From contig JAPUEK010000076.1 of NCBI GenBank assembly GCA_027492585.1, positions 1 through 51,598 of the forward strand: a DNA stretch of 51,598 nt, read 5' to 3'. The translations under genes were made by a program, and so were the position numbers. The notes under the pieces were generated by a model that saw only the letters and a program-made list of their open reading frames with translations, did no database searches and had not been told where the DNA came from. This stretch comes from Paracoccaceae bacterium. GTDB taxonomy: Bacteria; Pseudomonadota; Alphaproteobacteria; Rhodobacterales; Rhodobacteraceae. Below, in pieces: positions 25,723-34,713 of this stretch. Positions within the stretch are counted from its first letter, which is position 1; the number at the start of each line of letters is the position of its first letter.

Positions 25723-26287
25723 TGGGAAGAGGGGGCGCCGCTACACCCCCCACCGCGCGGATCAGCGCCAGAGCCTCCGCCGGGGGTTTCTGCTCCACCC
25801 GCCGGTATTCGCGGCCGGAGACGTCGCGGCTGATCAGCCGCAGTTCCCACAGCGTCCGCCGCAGGATCGCGGGATCGCCGAAGTCGTGCCAGCGGGTCAA
25901 CTCGGCGCTGATGCCGCGCTCGGTCATCACCTCGGCCTTGGGCAGCCGCGCCCAAAGCACCCAGAGGCAGAGATGCTGCATATGGGTCTTCGACGGCCAG
26001 CGCGCCATCCGCCCTTCGCCGCCGAAATAGCGCCGCGCCTGCGCGACCTTCAGCATGTCGGCCTGGCCAGGGGATGCGGTGGGGGCCGCCAGCTTCTCCC
26101 CGGCCAGGGCAGAGGCGCGGAAATGCTGGAAATTGCGGAACCCCGCCCCGCGGGCGAGCATGTTCATCAGTTCCAGATGGCCGGGAGCGGCGGCGGCCTC
26201 CGCGATCTGGTCCGCGATCTGGCGGGCAAGGCTGCGCGCCAGGGCCGACAGGTCATCGACCTGATAGGGCAGGGAAATACGGGTCAT
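25709..26287 (-). CDS. DUF2087 domain protein
   Basis: 192 residues. The C-terminal half carries the DUF2087 pattern: MARWPSKTHMQHLCLWVLWARLP, ELTRWHDFGDPAILRRTLWELRLISRD and GREYRR. DUF2087 looks like a winged-helix-like module and is often attached to regulators, but a DNA target is not established. The N-terminal half is helical (MTRISLPYQVDDLSALARSL then QIADQIAEAAA). The ATG at 26287 is the most probable start. Its last residues and TAA stop fall in the repeat at 25665-25722, so the C-terminus may have been altered by insertion of that repeat. Confidence 0.8.
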   Translation of the reverse strand: MTRISLPYQVDDLSALARSLARQIADQIAEAAAAPGHLELMNMLARGAGFRNFQHFRASALAGEKLAAPTASPGQADMLKVAQARRYFGGEGRMARWPSKTHMQHLCLWVLWARLPKAEVMTERGISAELTRWHDFGDPAILRRTLWELRLISRDVSGREYRRVEQKPPAEALALIRAVGGVAAPPLPIPCA

Positions 26288-26355
26288 CTCATCCTCGCAA
26301 GCGTGCCGTGAAGGTGTCGCGGGCCACCGGCTTGGCGAACAGGCACGTCTGGACG

Positions 26356-26481
26356 ATGGGTCAGGGTGCTGTCGGGAACGGCGCAGGTTTAGCTGCCCTT
26401 GCGGGCCGGTGGCGTCTGGGTGAACTGCTGACCCTGTGGGAATTCTACTCCGCCTGCCGCCCCCGCACAAGCCACGCCTGA
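26356..26481 (+). CDS. Possible 41-aa upstream ORF before pheS
   Basis: A short frame starting at the ATG at 26356 ends with [17 protein letters not shown] and a stop 79 bases before pheS. The run of aromatic codons (Trp, Phe, Tyr) before a phenylalanyl-tRNA synthetase gene recalls attenuator leader peptides, but no clear terminator hairpin with a T-run follows and no good ribosome-binding site precedes it. It may equally be chance. Confidence 0.2.
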   Translation: MGQGAVGNGAGLAALAGRWRLGELLTLWEFYSACRPRTSHA

Positions 26482-26560
26482 TCCGCTGGTCTCTTGCATC
26501 GCAGGCCCCGAACCGTTAGCACCCCGAACGATCCCCCCGGTCGCTACCAAGGAGACTTCC

Positions 26561-27643
26561 ATGGACGGGCTTGACGCATTGAAGGTCAAATACCTGACCG
26601 CCGCCGCCGCCGCCTCCGACGAGGCGAAGCTGGAGGAGGTGCGTCTTGCCGCGCTCGGCAAGAAGGGCGAGATCAGCGCGATGATGGCCACGCTCGGCAA
26701 GATGGAGCCGGAGGCGCGCAAGGCGGCCGGCGCCATGCTGAACGTGCTCAAGGACGAGATCGACGCGGCGCTGCGCGCCAAGAAGGCCGCGCTCTCCGAT
26801 GCGGCACTGGATGAGCGTCTGCGGGCCGAATGGCTGGACGTGACCCTGCCGGGCCGCCCCCGCCGCCAGGGGACGATCCATCCCGTCTCGCAGGTCATGG
26901 AAGAGCTGACCGCGATCTTCGCCGACATGGGCTTTGCCGTCGCCGAAGGCCCTCAGGTCGAAAGCGACTGGTACAACTTCGACGCCCTGAACATCCCGCC
27001 GGAACACCCCGCGCGGCAGGAGCATGACACCTTCTTCATGCACCGCCCCGAAGGCGACAACCGCCCGCCGCATGTGCTGCGGACCCATACTTCGCCGGTG
27101 CAGATCCGCGCCATGACCGAACAGGGCGCCCCGATCCGGGTGATCGCACCGGGCCGCGTCTACCGGATGGACATGGACCAGACCCATGCGCCGATGTTCC
27201 ATCAGGTCGAGGGCCTCGCCATCGACCGCGACATTTCCATGGCCAACCTGAAATGGACGCTGGAGGAATTCTGCCGCGCCTTCTTCGAGGTCCCCTCGGT
27301 GGAGATCCGCTTCCGGGCCAGCCATTTCCCCTTCACCGAACCCTCGGCAGAGGTGGATATCCGCTGCTCCTGGGAAGGCGGTCAGCTGAAGATCGGCCAG
27401 GGCGACAAATGGATGGAAATCCTTGGTTCCGGCATGGTGCATCCGAAGGTGCTGACCGCCGCCGGGGTGGACCCGAGCCAGTGGCAGGGCTTTGCCTTCG
27501 GCATGGGCATCGACCGCATTGCCATGCTGAAATACGGCATCCCCGACCTGCGCGCCTTCTTTGAAAGCGACCTGCGCTGGTTGCGCCACTATGGCTTTGC
27601 GGCGCTCGACATGCCGGATCTGGCGGGCGGCCTGTCGTCCTGA
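26561..27643 (+). CDS. pheS: Phenylalanyl-tRNA synthetase alpha subunit
   Basis: Catalytic subunit of the alpha2-beta2 enzyme that charges tRNA-Phe. 360 residues. The N-terminal coiled coil ([20 protein letters not shown] onwards) is followed by the class II core with motif 1 around [34 protein letters not shown], motif 2 [20 protein letters not shown] and motif 3 [25 protein letters not shown] precedes the ATG. It is separated from pheT by 524 bases containing a small gene on the opposite strand, unlike the adjacent pheST of many bacteria. Confidence 0.97.
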   Translation: MDGLDALKVKYLTAAAAASDEAKLEEVRLAALGKKGEISAMMATLGKMEPEARKAAGAMLNVLKDEIDAALRAKKAALSDAALDERLRAEWLDVTLPGRPRRQGTIHPVSQVMEELTAIFADMGFAVAEGPQVESDWYNFDALNIPPEHPARQEHDTFFMHRPEGDNRPPHVLRTHTSPVQIRAMTEQGAPIRVIAPGRVYRMDMDQTHAPMFHQVEGLAIDRDISMANLKWTLEEFCRAFFEVPSVEIRFRASHFPFTEPSAEVDIRCSWEGGQLKIGQGDKWMEILGSGMVHPKVLTAAGVDPSQWQGFAFGMGIDRIAMLKYGIPDLRAFFESDLRWLRHYGFAALDMPDLAGGLSS

Positions 27644-27881
27644 GGGACGGAAGGCGCGCGCACGCCCGCTCCGGGCGGATCCGGGGCGGATCAGAAATCC
27701 CGCCTTCCGGCCCGCATGAAGGCGGCGGGTCGCCTGAACGGATCAGCGCCCCTGAGCGATCAGGCCGCGAACGGGTGCGAAAGGATGGCCGGGCTGCTCG
27801 GGGCTAAGCCGATACATCCCGCAGCCCCTTCTCCCCAAGGCGGAGGACGGTCGCGGGGGCAAGCCTCAGAGCCTCCGCAGG

Positions 27882-28013
27882 CTAAACCAGCCCTGCCGCC
27901 GAGACTTCATGCGCCACCATCAGAAGCAGCAGCGCGGTGGCGCCCATCAGAAGGCACAGCCGCAGCGTGCTGATCTTCTTGCGATCCTTGGGTATGTCGA
28001 AATTCGGTTCCAT
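27882..28013 (-). CDS. Small single-pass membrane protein, 43 aa
   Basis: Antisense-oriented small gene in the gap between pheS and pheT. It begins MEPNFDIPKDRKKISTLRLC: a charged N-terminal stretch, then one transmembrane helix (CLLMGATALLLLMVAHEVSA) and a short tail. AAGGGG lies just before the ATG. The clean positive-inside design and the ribosome-binding site support a real gene. The remaining 238 bases between pheS and this ORF show nothing I can name. Confidence 0.6.
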   Translation of the reverse strand: MEPNFDIPKDRKKISTLRLCLLMGATALLLLMVAHEVSAAGLV

Positions 28014-28167
28014 GCCCCTTGTTACACCAGCAGGTTGCAGGATTTGAGGCAAAAGCCGCCCTGCGTCGCGGACAAGCCGTTTCCGGAACGGAAACCGCAG
28101 CCCGGCGGCTTTCCCTTGGCCCCGCTTTGCGCTATCCCCCTTGCGACCACCGATTTAGGGCAATGCG

Positions 28168-30576
28168 ATGAAATTCACCCTCTCCTGGCTCAAGGATCAT
28201 CTCGCCACCGACGCGAGCCTTGACGATATCCTCTATGCGCTCACCGATCTGGGGCTGGAGGTGGAAGGCGTTGAAAACCCGGCACAAAAGCTGGCCCCCT
28301 TTACCATCGCCAAAGTCCTGCACGCCGAAAAGCACCCCGATGCCGACAAGCTGCGCGTCTGCCGCGTGCTGACGGACGAGGGCGAAAAGCAGATCGTCTG
28401 CGGTGCGCCCAATGCGCGCGAGGGGATCACCGTCGTCCTCTGCAAGCCGGGCGACTATGTGCCGGGCATCGACGTGACCCTCGGCATCGGCAAGATCCGC
28501 GGCGTCGAAAGCCATGGGATGATGGCGTCGGAGCGCGAGCTGGAGCTGTCGGACGAGCATAACGGCATCATCGAGCTGCCCTCGGGCGAGGTCGGCCAGC
28601 GTTTCGTCGACTGGCTGGCGGTGAACCGGCCCTCGCTCGTCGATCCGATGATCCATGTGAAGATCACCCCGAACCGTCCCGATGCGCTCGGCGTGCGCGG
28701 CATCGCCCGCGACCTTGCGGCGCGCGGCCTCGGCACGCTGAAACCGCTGGAAATCCCGGCAATCGCCGGGGCTTTCCCGAGCCCGGTCTCCGTCTCCATC
28801 AGCGCCGATCTGAAGGCGAAGGGCTGCCCGCATTTCGCCGGCCGCACCATCCGCGGCGTGAAGAACGGCCCCTCGCCCGACTGGCTGGCGAACCGGCTGA
28901 AGGCCATCGGCCTGCGACCGATCTCCACCCTTGTCGATATCACCAACTACTTCACCTACGGGCTGAACCGGCCGCTCCATGTCTTTGACGTGGCCAAGTT
29001 GCACGGCGATCTGCGCGTCCATGCGGCGGCGGGGGGCGAAGTGTTCCAGGCGCTCGACGGCACCACCGTCACCCTGCGCCCCGGACAGATGGCGATTTCC
29101 GACGACCATGGCGTGCAGTCGCTGGCCGGGATCAAGGGCGGCGAGGAATCGTCCTGCACCGAGGCCACGACGGCGGTGTTCCTGGAATCCGCCTGGTGGG
29201 ACCCGATCACGGTCGCCACTACCGGCCGCGCGCTGAAGATCAACTCCGATGCCCGCTACCGCTTTGAACGCGGCGTCGATCCGGCCTTCACCCTGCCAGG
29301 GCTCGATCTGGCGACGCAGATGATCCTCGATCTCTGCGGCGGCGAAGCGTCCGGGATCGCCCAGGACGGCGCCCCCCTCGACACGACCCGCGCCTACCGG
29401 CTCGACCCCGCGCGGGTGATCAGCCTCGTCGGCATGGAAATCCCCGAGACGCAGCAGCGCGCCACGCTGGAGGCGCTCGGCTTCACCCTCGCGGGTGACA
29501 TGGCGACCCCGCCGAGCTGGCGCCCCGATGTGCTGGGCGAGGCCGATCTGATCGAGGAAGTGGCCCGCATCGCCTCGCTGACCAAGCTTCAGGGCCGGCC
29601 CCTGCCCCGCGCTGTCGCCGGTGTGCCGCGTCCGGTGCTGACCCCCCTTCAGGTGCGTGAACGCCGCGCGCGGCGGACGATTGCCGCGCTCGGCTACAAT
29701 GAATGTGTCACCTACAGCTTCATCGACGAAGCGGCGGCGAAGCTTTTCGGCGGCGGGGAAAATGCCGTGCGGGTGGAAAACCCGATCTCGTCGGAGATGA
29801 CCCATCTGCGCCCCGACCTGCTGCCGGGGCTGCTGCGCGCCGCTGCCCGCAATCAGGCGCGCGGCTTCATGGATCTGGCCCTGGCCGAGATCGGTCCGGC
29901 CTTCCATGGCGGCGAGCCGGGGGAACAGCATCTTCAGGCGACAGGCCTGCTGATCGGGCAATCGGCGCCGCGCGACCCCCATGGCTCGCGCCGCCCTGTC
30001 GATCTTTTCGACGCCAAGGCCGATGCCGAGGCGGTTCTGGCCGCGCTCGGCGCGCCGGCACGGGTGCAGATCACCCGCAAGGCGGCGGGCTGGTGGCATC
30101 CGGGGCGGTCGGGCGTGATCGGCCTTGGCCCGAATGTCATGGCGAGCTTCGGCGAGGTGCATCCCCGCATCCTCGCCTCCATGGATGTGAAAGGCCCGGC
30201 GGTGGCCTTCACCATCCTCGTCGCCAATGTCCCGCAGCCGAAGGTGAAAACCCCGACGAAACCGGCGCTGACCCTCTCCGGCCTGCAAGCGGTGGACCGC
30301 GATTTCGCCTTCGTGGTGGATCGCGGTGTCGAAGCGCTGACGGCGATCAACGCCGCACAGGGCGCCGACAAGGCACTGATCGAAAGCGTGCGGGTCTTCG
30401 ACCAGTTCACCGGCGAAAAGGCCGAGGCGCAGATGGGTGCGGGCAAGAAGAGCCTTGCCCTGACCGTGCGGCTGCAACCCGTGGAAAAGACCCTGACCGA
30501 TGCCGATATCGAGGCCGTCTCGAAGAAGATCATCGAGAAGGTGACGAAGGCCACCGGCGGCACCCTGCGCGCCTGA
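28168..30576 (+). CDS. pheT: Phenylalanyl-tRNA synthetase beta subunit
   Basis: Beta subunit of PheRS, responsible for tRNA binding and editing of mischarged Tyr-tRNA-Phe. 802 residues, the family length. The order is as expected: MKFTLSWLKDHL, tRNA-binding EMAP-like domain (FTIAKVLHAEKHPDADKLRVCRV), B3/B4 editing domain (ITPNRPDALGVRGIARDLAA, later LVDITNYFTYGLNRPLHVFD), B5 domain, catalytic-like domain (ENPISSEMTHLRPDLLPGLL) and C-terminal anticodon-binding domain (FAFVVDRGVEALTAI). The start has a weak ribosome-binding site. Confidence 0.97.
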   Translation: MKFTLSWLKDHLATDASLDDILYALTDLGLEVEGVENPAQKLAPFTIAKVLHAEKHPDADKLRVCRVLTDEGEKQIVCGAPNAREGITVVLCKPGDYVPGIDVTLGIGKIRGVESHGMMASERELELSDEHNGIIELPSGEVGQRFVDWLAVNRPSLVDPMIHVKITPNRPDALGVRGIARDLAARGLGTLKPLEIPAIAGAFPSPVSVSISADLKAKGCPHFAGRTIRGVKNGPSPDWLANRLKAIGLRPISTLVDITNYFTYGLNRPLHVFDVAKLHGDLRVHAAAGGEVFQALDGTTVTLRPGQMAISDDHGVQSLAGIKGGEESSCTEATTAVFLESAWWDPITVATTGRALKINSDARYRFERGVDPAFTLPGLDLATQMILDLCGGEASGIAQDGAPLDTTRAYRLDPARVISLVGMEIPETQQRATLEALGFTLAGDMATPPSWRPDVLGEADLIEEVARIASLTKLQGRPLPRAVAGVPRPVLTPLQVRERRARRTIAALGYNECVTYSFIDEAAAKLFGGGENAVRVENPISSEMTHLRPDLLPGLLRAAARNQARGFMDLALAEIGPAFHGGEPGEQHLQATGLLIGQSAPRDPHGSRRPVDLFDAKADAEAVLAALGAPARVQITRKAAGWWHPGRSGVIGLGPNVMASFGEVHPRILASMDVKGPAVAFTILVANVPQPKVKTPTKPALTLSGLQAVDRDFAFVVDRGVEALTAINAAQGADKALIESVRVFDQFTGEKAEAQMGAGKKSLALTVRLQPVEKTLTDADIEAVSKKIIEKVTKATGGTLRA

Positions 30577-30638
30577 CGCGCGGGGCCGCGCCCCCACGTC
30601 ATTCTTGCCAGAACCTGCGGGCGGAGTAACCTGCCCGC

Positions 30639-32240
30639 ATGGAGTTCGATTACATCATCGCGGGCGGCGGCTCGGCAGGCGCGGTTCTGGCCGCGCGGCT
30701 GTCGGAAAACCCCGCCACCACCGTCTGCCTGATCGAGGCGGGCGGGGCGGGGCGCGACATCTTCATCCGCGCCCCCGCCCTTGTCGCCGCCATGGTCTCC
30801 GGTCGCCCGCCCCTGCACAACTGGGCGCTGCACACCACGCCGCAGGCGGGGCTGGCCGGACGCCGGGGCTTTCAGCCGCGCGGCAAGGCGCTCGGCGGGT
30901 CTTCGGCGATCAATGCCATGCTCTATGTCCGCGGCCAGCCGCAGGATTACGACGCCTGGGCCGATCAGGGCGCCGAGGGCTGGGACTGGGCCTCCGTCCT
31001 GCCGTGGTTCCTGAAGGCCGAAGGCAATGCCCGCGGCGCCTCCGCCCTCCATGCCGCGGATGGCCCGCTGAAGGTGACGGATCAGCGCTTTCCCCGGCCC
31101 ATCAGCCGCGCCTTCGTCGCTGCCGCCGGACACCTGCAAATCCCCGCCAACCCCGATTTCAACGGCGAGACGCAGGAGGGTGCCGGCCTCTATCAGGTCA
31201 CGCAATTCCCTGACGGCCCGCGAAGGGGGGAGCGGTGTTCTGCCGCCGCCGCCTATCTGCACCCAGCCCTCACCCGCCCGAACCTGACCGTCCTCACCCA
31301 TACCCGCGCCGAGCGCCTCCTTCTGGACGGCAAACGCGCCACCGGGCTTCTCATCCGCCGCCGGGGCCGGCGGATCTCCCTCCGCGCGCGGCGCGAGGTG
31401 CTGGTCTGCGGCGGCACTTTCGGCTCGCCGCAGCTCCTCCTTCTCTCCGGCATCGGGCCGGAGGCGGAGCTGCGCGCCCATGGCCTCCCCGTCGCCCATG
31501 CGCTCGAAGGGGTGGGGCGCAACCTTCAGGACCATCTCGACTACACCATCTCCCACCGCTCGCTGCGCCGCGATACGGTCGGGTTGAACCCGCGCGGGCT
31601 GATGCGGCTGGCGAAGGCCGGCCTGCACTGGCGCAAGACCGGCGAGGGCCTCTTCGCCTCCCCGATGGCCGAGGGCGGCGCCTTCCTGCGCTCCCGCCCG
31701 GAAGAGGAGCGCCCCGACCTGCAACTGCATTTCGTCATCGGCATCGTGGATCAGCACATGCGGAAGCTGCATCTGGCCGATGGCTTCTCCGCCCATGTCT
31801 GCGTGCTGCGTCCGAAATCGCGCGGCGCGGTGGGCCTGACCTCCGCCAACCCCGCCGCCCCGCCCCGGATCGACCCGGCCTTCCTCTCCGCGCCGGAGGA
31901 TCTCGCCTGCCTGATGCGCGGCGCCCGCCTGACCGAGGCGCTGCTCGACACCCCGCCCCTCGCCCCGTGGAAAGGCACACGGCTTTACCCCCATGACGGC
32001 AGCGATGCGGGGCTGGAAGCCTCGATCCGCCAGCACGCCGATACGATCTACCACCCGGTCGGCACCTGCCGCATGGGCCGCGACGATCTCGCCGTCACCG
32101 ACCCCGATCTCCGCGTCCGCGGAATGGAGGGCCTGCGCGTCGTCGACGCCTCGGTGATGCCGAGCCTGATTTCCGGCAACACCAACGCGCCCACCATCAT
32201 GATCGCCGAACGCGCCGCCGCCCTGATCGCCGGAACCTGA
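30639..32240 (+). CDS. GMC-family FAD-dependent oxidoreductase (choline dehydrogenase-like)
   Basis: 533 residues. FAD-binding DYIIAGGGSAGAVLAARLSE with the ribose-binding glutamate in CLIEAG, GMC signature 1 at RGKALGGSSAINAMLYVRG, signature 2 at GGTFGSPQLLLLSGIG, and the C-terminal catalytic region YHPVGTCRMG plus VVDASVMPSLISGNTNAPTIMIAERAA. Relatives oxidise choline, aliphatic alcohols or polyethylene glycol; no betaine or choline-transport genes are nearby, so I leave the substrate open. It begins about 60 bases after pheT and ends just before a repeat. Confidence 0.9.
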   Translation: MEFDYIIAGGGSAGAVLAARLSENPATTVCLIEAGGAGRDIFIRAPALVAAMVSGRPPLHNWALHTTPQAGLAGRRGFQPRGKALGGSSAINAMLYVRGQPQDYDAWADQGAEGWDWASVLPWFLKAEGNARGASALHAADGPLKVTDQRFPRPISRAFVAAAGHLQIPANPDFNGETQEGAGLYQVTQFPDGPRRGERCSAAAAYLHPALTRPNLTVLTHTRAERLLLDGKRATGLLIRRRGRRISLRARREVLVCGGTFGSPQLLLLSGIGPEAELRAHGLPVAHALEGVGRNLQDHLDYTISHRSLRRDTVGLNPRGLMRLAKAGLHWRKTGEGLFASPMAEGGAFLRSRPEEERPDLQLHFVIGIVDQHMRKLHLADGFSAHVCVLRPKSRGAVGLTSANPAAPPRIDPAFLSAPEDLACLMRGARLTEALLDTPPLAPWKGTRLYPHDGSDAGLEASIRQHADTIYHPVGTCRMGRDDLAVTDPDLRVRGMEGLRVVDASVMPSLISGNTNAPTIMIAERAAALIAGT

Positions 32241-32242
32241 AC

Positions 32243-32284
32243 AGCCCTTTCAGACTGGCTCAAATATCCCCGCCGGAGGCTCCC
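32243..32284 (+). repeat. AAATATCC modular repeat, module A (copy 6)
   Basis: GCCCTTTCAGACTGGCTC, then AAATATCCCCGCCGGAGGC. Core 32262-32269. It immediately follows the stop of the GMC gene. Confidence 0.88.
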
Positions 32285-32321
32285 CACGCCCCAAACGCGA
32301 AAGGGCGAGCCACCCGCCCGC

Positions 32322-32362
32322 CCCTTCTTCTTTGCCTCAAATATCCCCGCCGGAGGCTTCCC
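32322..32362 (+). repeat. AAATATCC modular repeat, module A (copy 7)
   Basis: CCCTTCTTCTTTGCCTC, then AAATATCCCCGCCGGAGGC. Core 32339-32346. A tandem direct copy about 77 bases after copy 6; it reaches to the last codon of the convergent DUF1523 gene. Confidence 0.88.
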
Positions 32363-32365
32363 CGG

Positions 32366-33040
32366 CTACCGCTTCTTCCGCCAGGTGCCGAGCCAGGCCC
32401 CGAGCCGCCCGAAGACCCCCTTGGCCCCGGCCCGCGCCGCATCGGCCCGCGCCTCCACCCCGTCCCAGGCCTCGCCGACCTCGGCCGCCGCCGGCTCCAC
32501 CGTCCGCTCCCAGAACTGCAGCCACATCCGCCGCACCATGAAGACGAGGAAGGCGAGGAAAACCAGAACCACGATCGGCACATAGGGGATGATCCGCTCA
32601 TCCGGCCCGGTCGCCTCGCGGATCGACACCGCGTTGGGGTAGATCGACAGGAAGGGGAAGCGCCAGCCGTAATGGGTCACGACCACCCATTTCGGCGCCT
32701 CGGCGGTGGATTTCAGGTTCCCCGCCTCCGCTTGCAGGTTGGAGCTGTCATACTTGAAATAGGGCGGCCAGACCCAGCCGGTATCCTCGTTGCGATAGAC
32801 CATCACCGAACCGCCCGGGAACGCCGTCTCGATGAAGCGGATGTCGCGCGTGACCGTGCTTTCCGCCGTCCCGGTATCGGGCGCCGCATAGGCCCAGGAG
32901 TTTTCCGACCCCACCGTCGTCAGCCGGTTGTAGGTGTTCGTCACCCGCACGATGTCATGATGCGGAAGGGTGTAATGCAGGAACCCCGCGACGATCAGGA
33001 ACAGCACGATCCGGAAGGTCCATTTGATATAGCGCCACAT
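32366..33040 (-). CDS. DUF1523 membrane protein (AAA+ locus, last gene)
   Basis: 224 residues. Transmembrane helix 1 at residues 7-24, followed by LHYTLPHHDIVRVTNTYNRL, which is typical of DUF1523. A periplasmic domain (WAYAAPDTGTAESTVTRDIRFI, VMVYRNEDTGWVWPPYFKYD) precedes a second helix at about 152-169. The cytoplasmic tail is Ala/Arg/Gly-rich and ends in WRKKR. AGGAGAGGCCC precedes the ATG. It is 9 bases downstream of the 93-aa membrane protein gene and closes the minus-strand locus with the AAA+ ATPase. Function unknown. Confidence 0.82.
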   Translation of the reverse strand: MWRYIKWTFRIVLFLIVAGFLHYTLPHHDIVRVTNTYNRLTTVGSENSWAYAAPDTGTAESTVTRDIRFIETAFPGGSVMVYRNEDTGWVWPPYFKYDSSNLQAEAGNLKSTAEAPKWVVVTHYGWRFPFLSIYPNAVSIREATGPDERIIPYVPIVVLVFLAFLVFMVRRMWLQFWERTVEPAAAEVGEAWDGVEARADAARAGAKGVFGRLGAWLGTWRKKR

Positions 33041-33049
33041 GGGCCTCTC

Positions 33050-33331
33050 CTATTGATAATTCACCAGATAGACCGTCACCCCGACCACCAGCGTCGGGAT
33101 CACATAGACGAGCAGGATCAGCTTGCGCCGCAGCGACTGGTGATAGGCGACCATTCCCGCCTCGATATAGGCCTCACGCTCTGCGGGGGAAGAGCCTTCG
33201 CGGGCGGGGTCGCCATCCCAGGCCTTTTCCAGCTTCTCCCGCCGGACCGAGCGCGAATAGATCGACACGATCACATAGGTCAGCGTCAGCACGACGAAGC
33301 CGAACACCGCGAGGCGCAGAATGGCAATCAT
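33050..33331 (-). CDS. Small two-helix membrane protein (AAA+ locus)
   Basis: 93 residues. Helix 1 at about residues 4-25 (ILRLAVFGFVVLTLTYVIVSI), a charged cytoplasmic middle (SRSVRREKLEKAWDGDPARE), and helix 2 at about 70-89 (LILLVYVIPTLVVGVTVYLV). GGAGGACGGAA precedes the ATG at 33331, which overlaps the stop of the 461-aa gene. No family recognised. Its place directly before the DUF1523 gene suggests the two membrane proteins work together. Confidence 0.78.
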   Translation of the reverse strand: MIAILRLAVFGFVVLTLTYVIVSIYSRSVRREKLEKAWDGDPAREGSSPAEREAYIEAGMVAYHQSLRRKLILLVYVIPTLVVGVTVYLVNYQ

Positions 33332-34713
33332 TTCCGTCCTCCCCCCGCAGCACCCCATGGCCCGACCACGGGGCCGCCAACCGCCCCCATGCCCCGCGCA
33401 GGCTTCGGCCCCTGCGCCATCTCCGGGCGGTGACGCGCATCCATCGACGGCTCCGGCCCGAAAAGCGCCTCGCGCGCGCCCTGCGCGTCCACCTTGTATT
33501 CCCGTTCAAGGAAATCAACCACATACTGCCGCTTGCGGTCGGACCAGGTGGCATAGGCGCTGTAAAACCGCTCCTTGTGGACGATGAACATCTGGCGCAC
33601 ATCCATCGGCGCCAGCTCCGCCAGCAGCATGTTCACCAGATCCCGGTCCTTCCCCGCCGCCGCGCGCAGGGTGTAGAAATAGGACTTGTTCTCCGAGGTG
33701 ATGCGCGGCCAGTCACCCACCCCCTCCACCCAGCGCAGAAGGGCGGCAAGCCCCAGAAACTCCTCCGGCAGCGCATCGCCGAGCCGGTAGGCGATCTTGC
33801 GGAGCTCCGTCCGCCGTGCGTCGCCGATTTCGAGGTTCAGCGCATCCGCCGCCTCGACGAGGATGAAATCCATCTTCTGGCGCAGCACCGCCGCCGCATC
33901 CATGCCGCGCGCCTGCACGATCGGCTCCACCAGCCCGTTGCGCTCCAGCCATTCGGCGATCTGGTTGCGGCGCGAAAGATCCATGACCGGAGAGATCGGC
34001 ATGGCCCCCAGGCTTTCGCGCGGCAGGGTGGAGATCACGCCGGGAAACTTCAGATCCTGAAAGACATAGACGCCGCCGAAATGGCTGGTCCAGAAATTCG
34101 GCTGCTGGAAGGTCATGGCCGGCAGGCTGATCGGCACCCGCGTCACATCGCCGGTCTTGCGGGCGAGTGCGATCATGCTCTCGATCAGCCGGTCGTCGCG
34201 CCAGCCATCCGGCTCCTGCCGGAAGCGGTCGATGAGCGCGGCGAGCTTTTCGGCATCGGCGACATGGCCGCCGATGGTGTCCGCCTCCACCGTGACCTGC
34301 CGCATCTCCAGAAGCCGCGCCGGGGTGGAAACCTCATAGACCGACCCCTGCAATTCCCCCGCCACCGCATCCCGCGCCGTCAGCGCGAAAAGCTGCGCCT
34401 CGTTGGCCTCGATGAACTGCACCAGAATCCCCCGCGAGGTGGAGAATTTCATGTTCAGCAGCGGCGCGGTCTTCTGGCTGGTGGTCAGGAGGATGAACTG
34501 CCGGTTGCAGCCGTTGGGGTTGAGATAGAGCTCGTCATCCAGCTCGTCCCCGATCTCCGGCGAATAGCCGGAGATGTCGATGTGGAAATCGGTCAGGGCC
34601 GTTGTCTTGCCGGTCAGATGCTTCAGCGCGCGGTTATAGCGCTCGACCAGAGCCGGGGAGGAGATTTCCACAAGGTTGCCGAACATCAGGCCGGCGGCGA
34701 TGAGGCGTTTCAT
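33328..34713 (-). CDS. Conserved protein, 461 aa, possibly DUF6638 (AAA+ locus)
   Basis: Mostly soluble, alpha/beta in look, no signal peptide. Begins MKRLIAAGLMFGNLVEISSPALVERYNRAL, with GYSPEIGDELDDELYLNPNGCNRQFILLT and a helical second half (NQIAEWLERNGLVEPIVQARG, MFIVHKERFYSAYATWSDRKRQYVVDF). The C-terminal 40 residues are Pro/Gly-rich. The text resembles what I remember as DUF6638, which occurs with AAA+ ATPases in Rhodobacterales, but I cannot verify the number. It overlaps the next gene by 4 bases. Its start overlaps the stop of the inserted DUF559 gene. Confidence 0.72.
   Translation of the reverse strand: MKRLIAAGLMFGNLVEISSPALVERYNRALKHLTGKTTALTDFHIDISGYSPEIGDELDDELYLNPNGCNRQFILLTTSQKTAPLLNMKFSTSRGILVQFIEANEAQLFALTARDAVAGELQGSVYEVSTPARLLEMRQVTVEADTIGGHVADAEKLAALIDRFRQEPDGWRDDRLIESMIALARKTGDVTRVPISLPAMTFQQPNFWTSHFGGVYVFQDLKFPGVISTLPRESLGAMPISPVMDLSRRNQIAEWLERNGLVEPIVQARGMDAAAVLRQKMDFILVEAADALNLEIGDARRTELRKIAYRLGDALPEEFLGLAALLRWVEGVGDWPRITSENKSYFYTLRAAAGKDRDLVNMLLAELAPMDVRQMFIVHKERFYSAYATWSDRKRQYVVDFLEREYKVDAQGAREALFGPEPSMDARHRPEMAQGPKPARGMGAVGGPVVGPWGAAGGGRK

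Noticed and set aside
28132-30597. 821-aa open frame on the minus strand opposite pheT
   Set aside because: Spans pheT exactly antisense and is compositionally biased (Arg, His, Gly); pheT is complete on the other strand.
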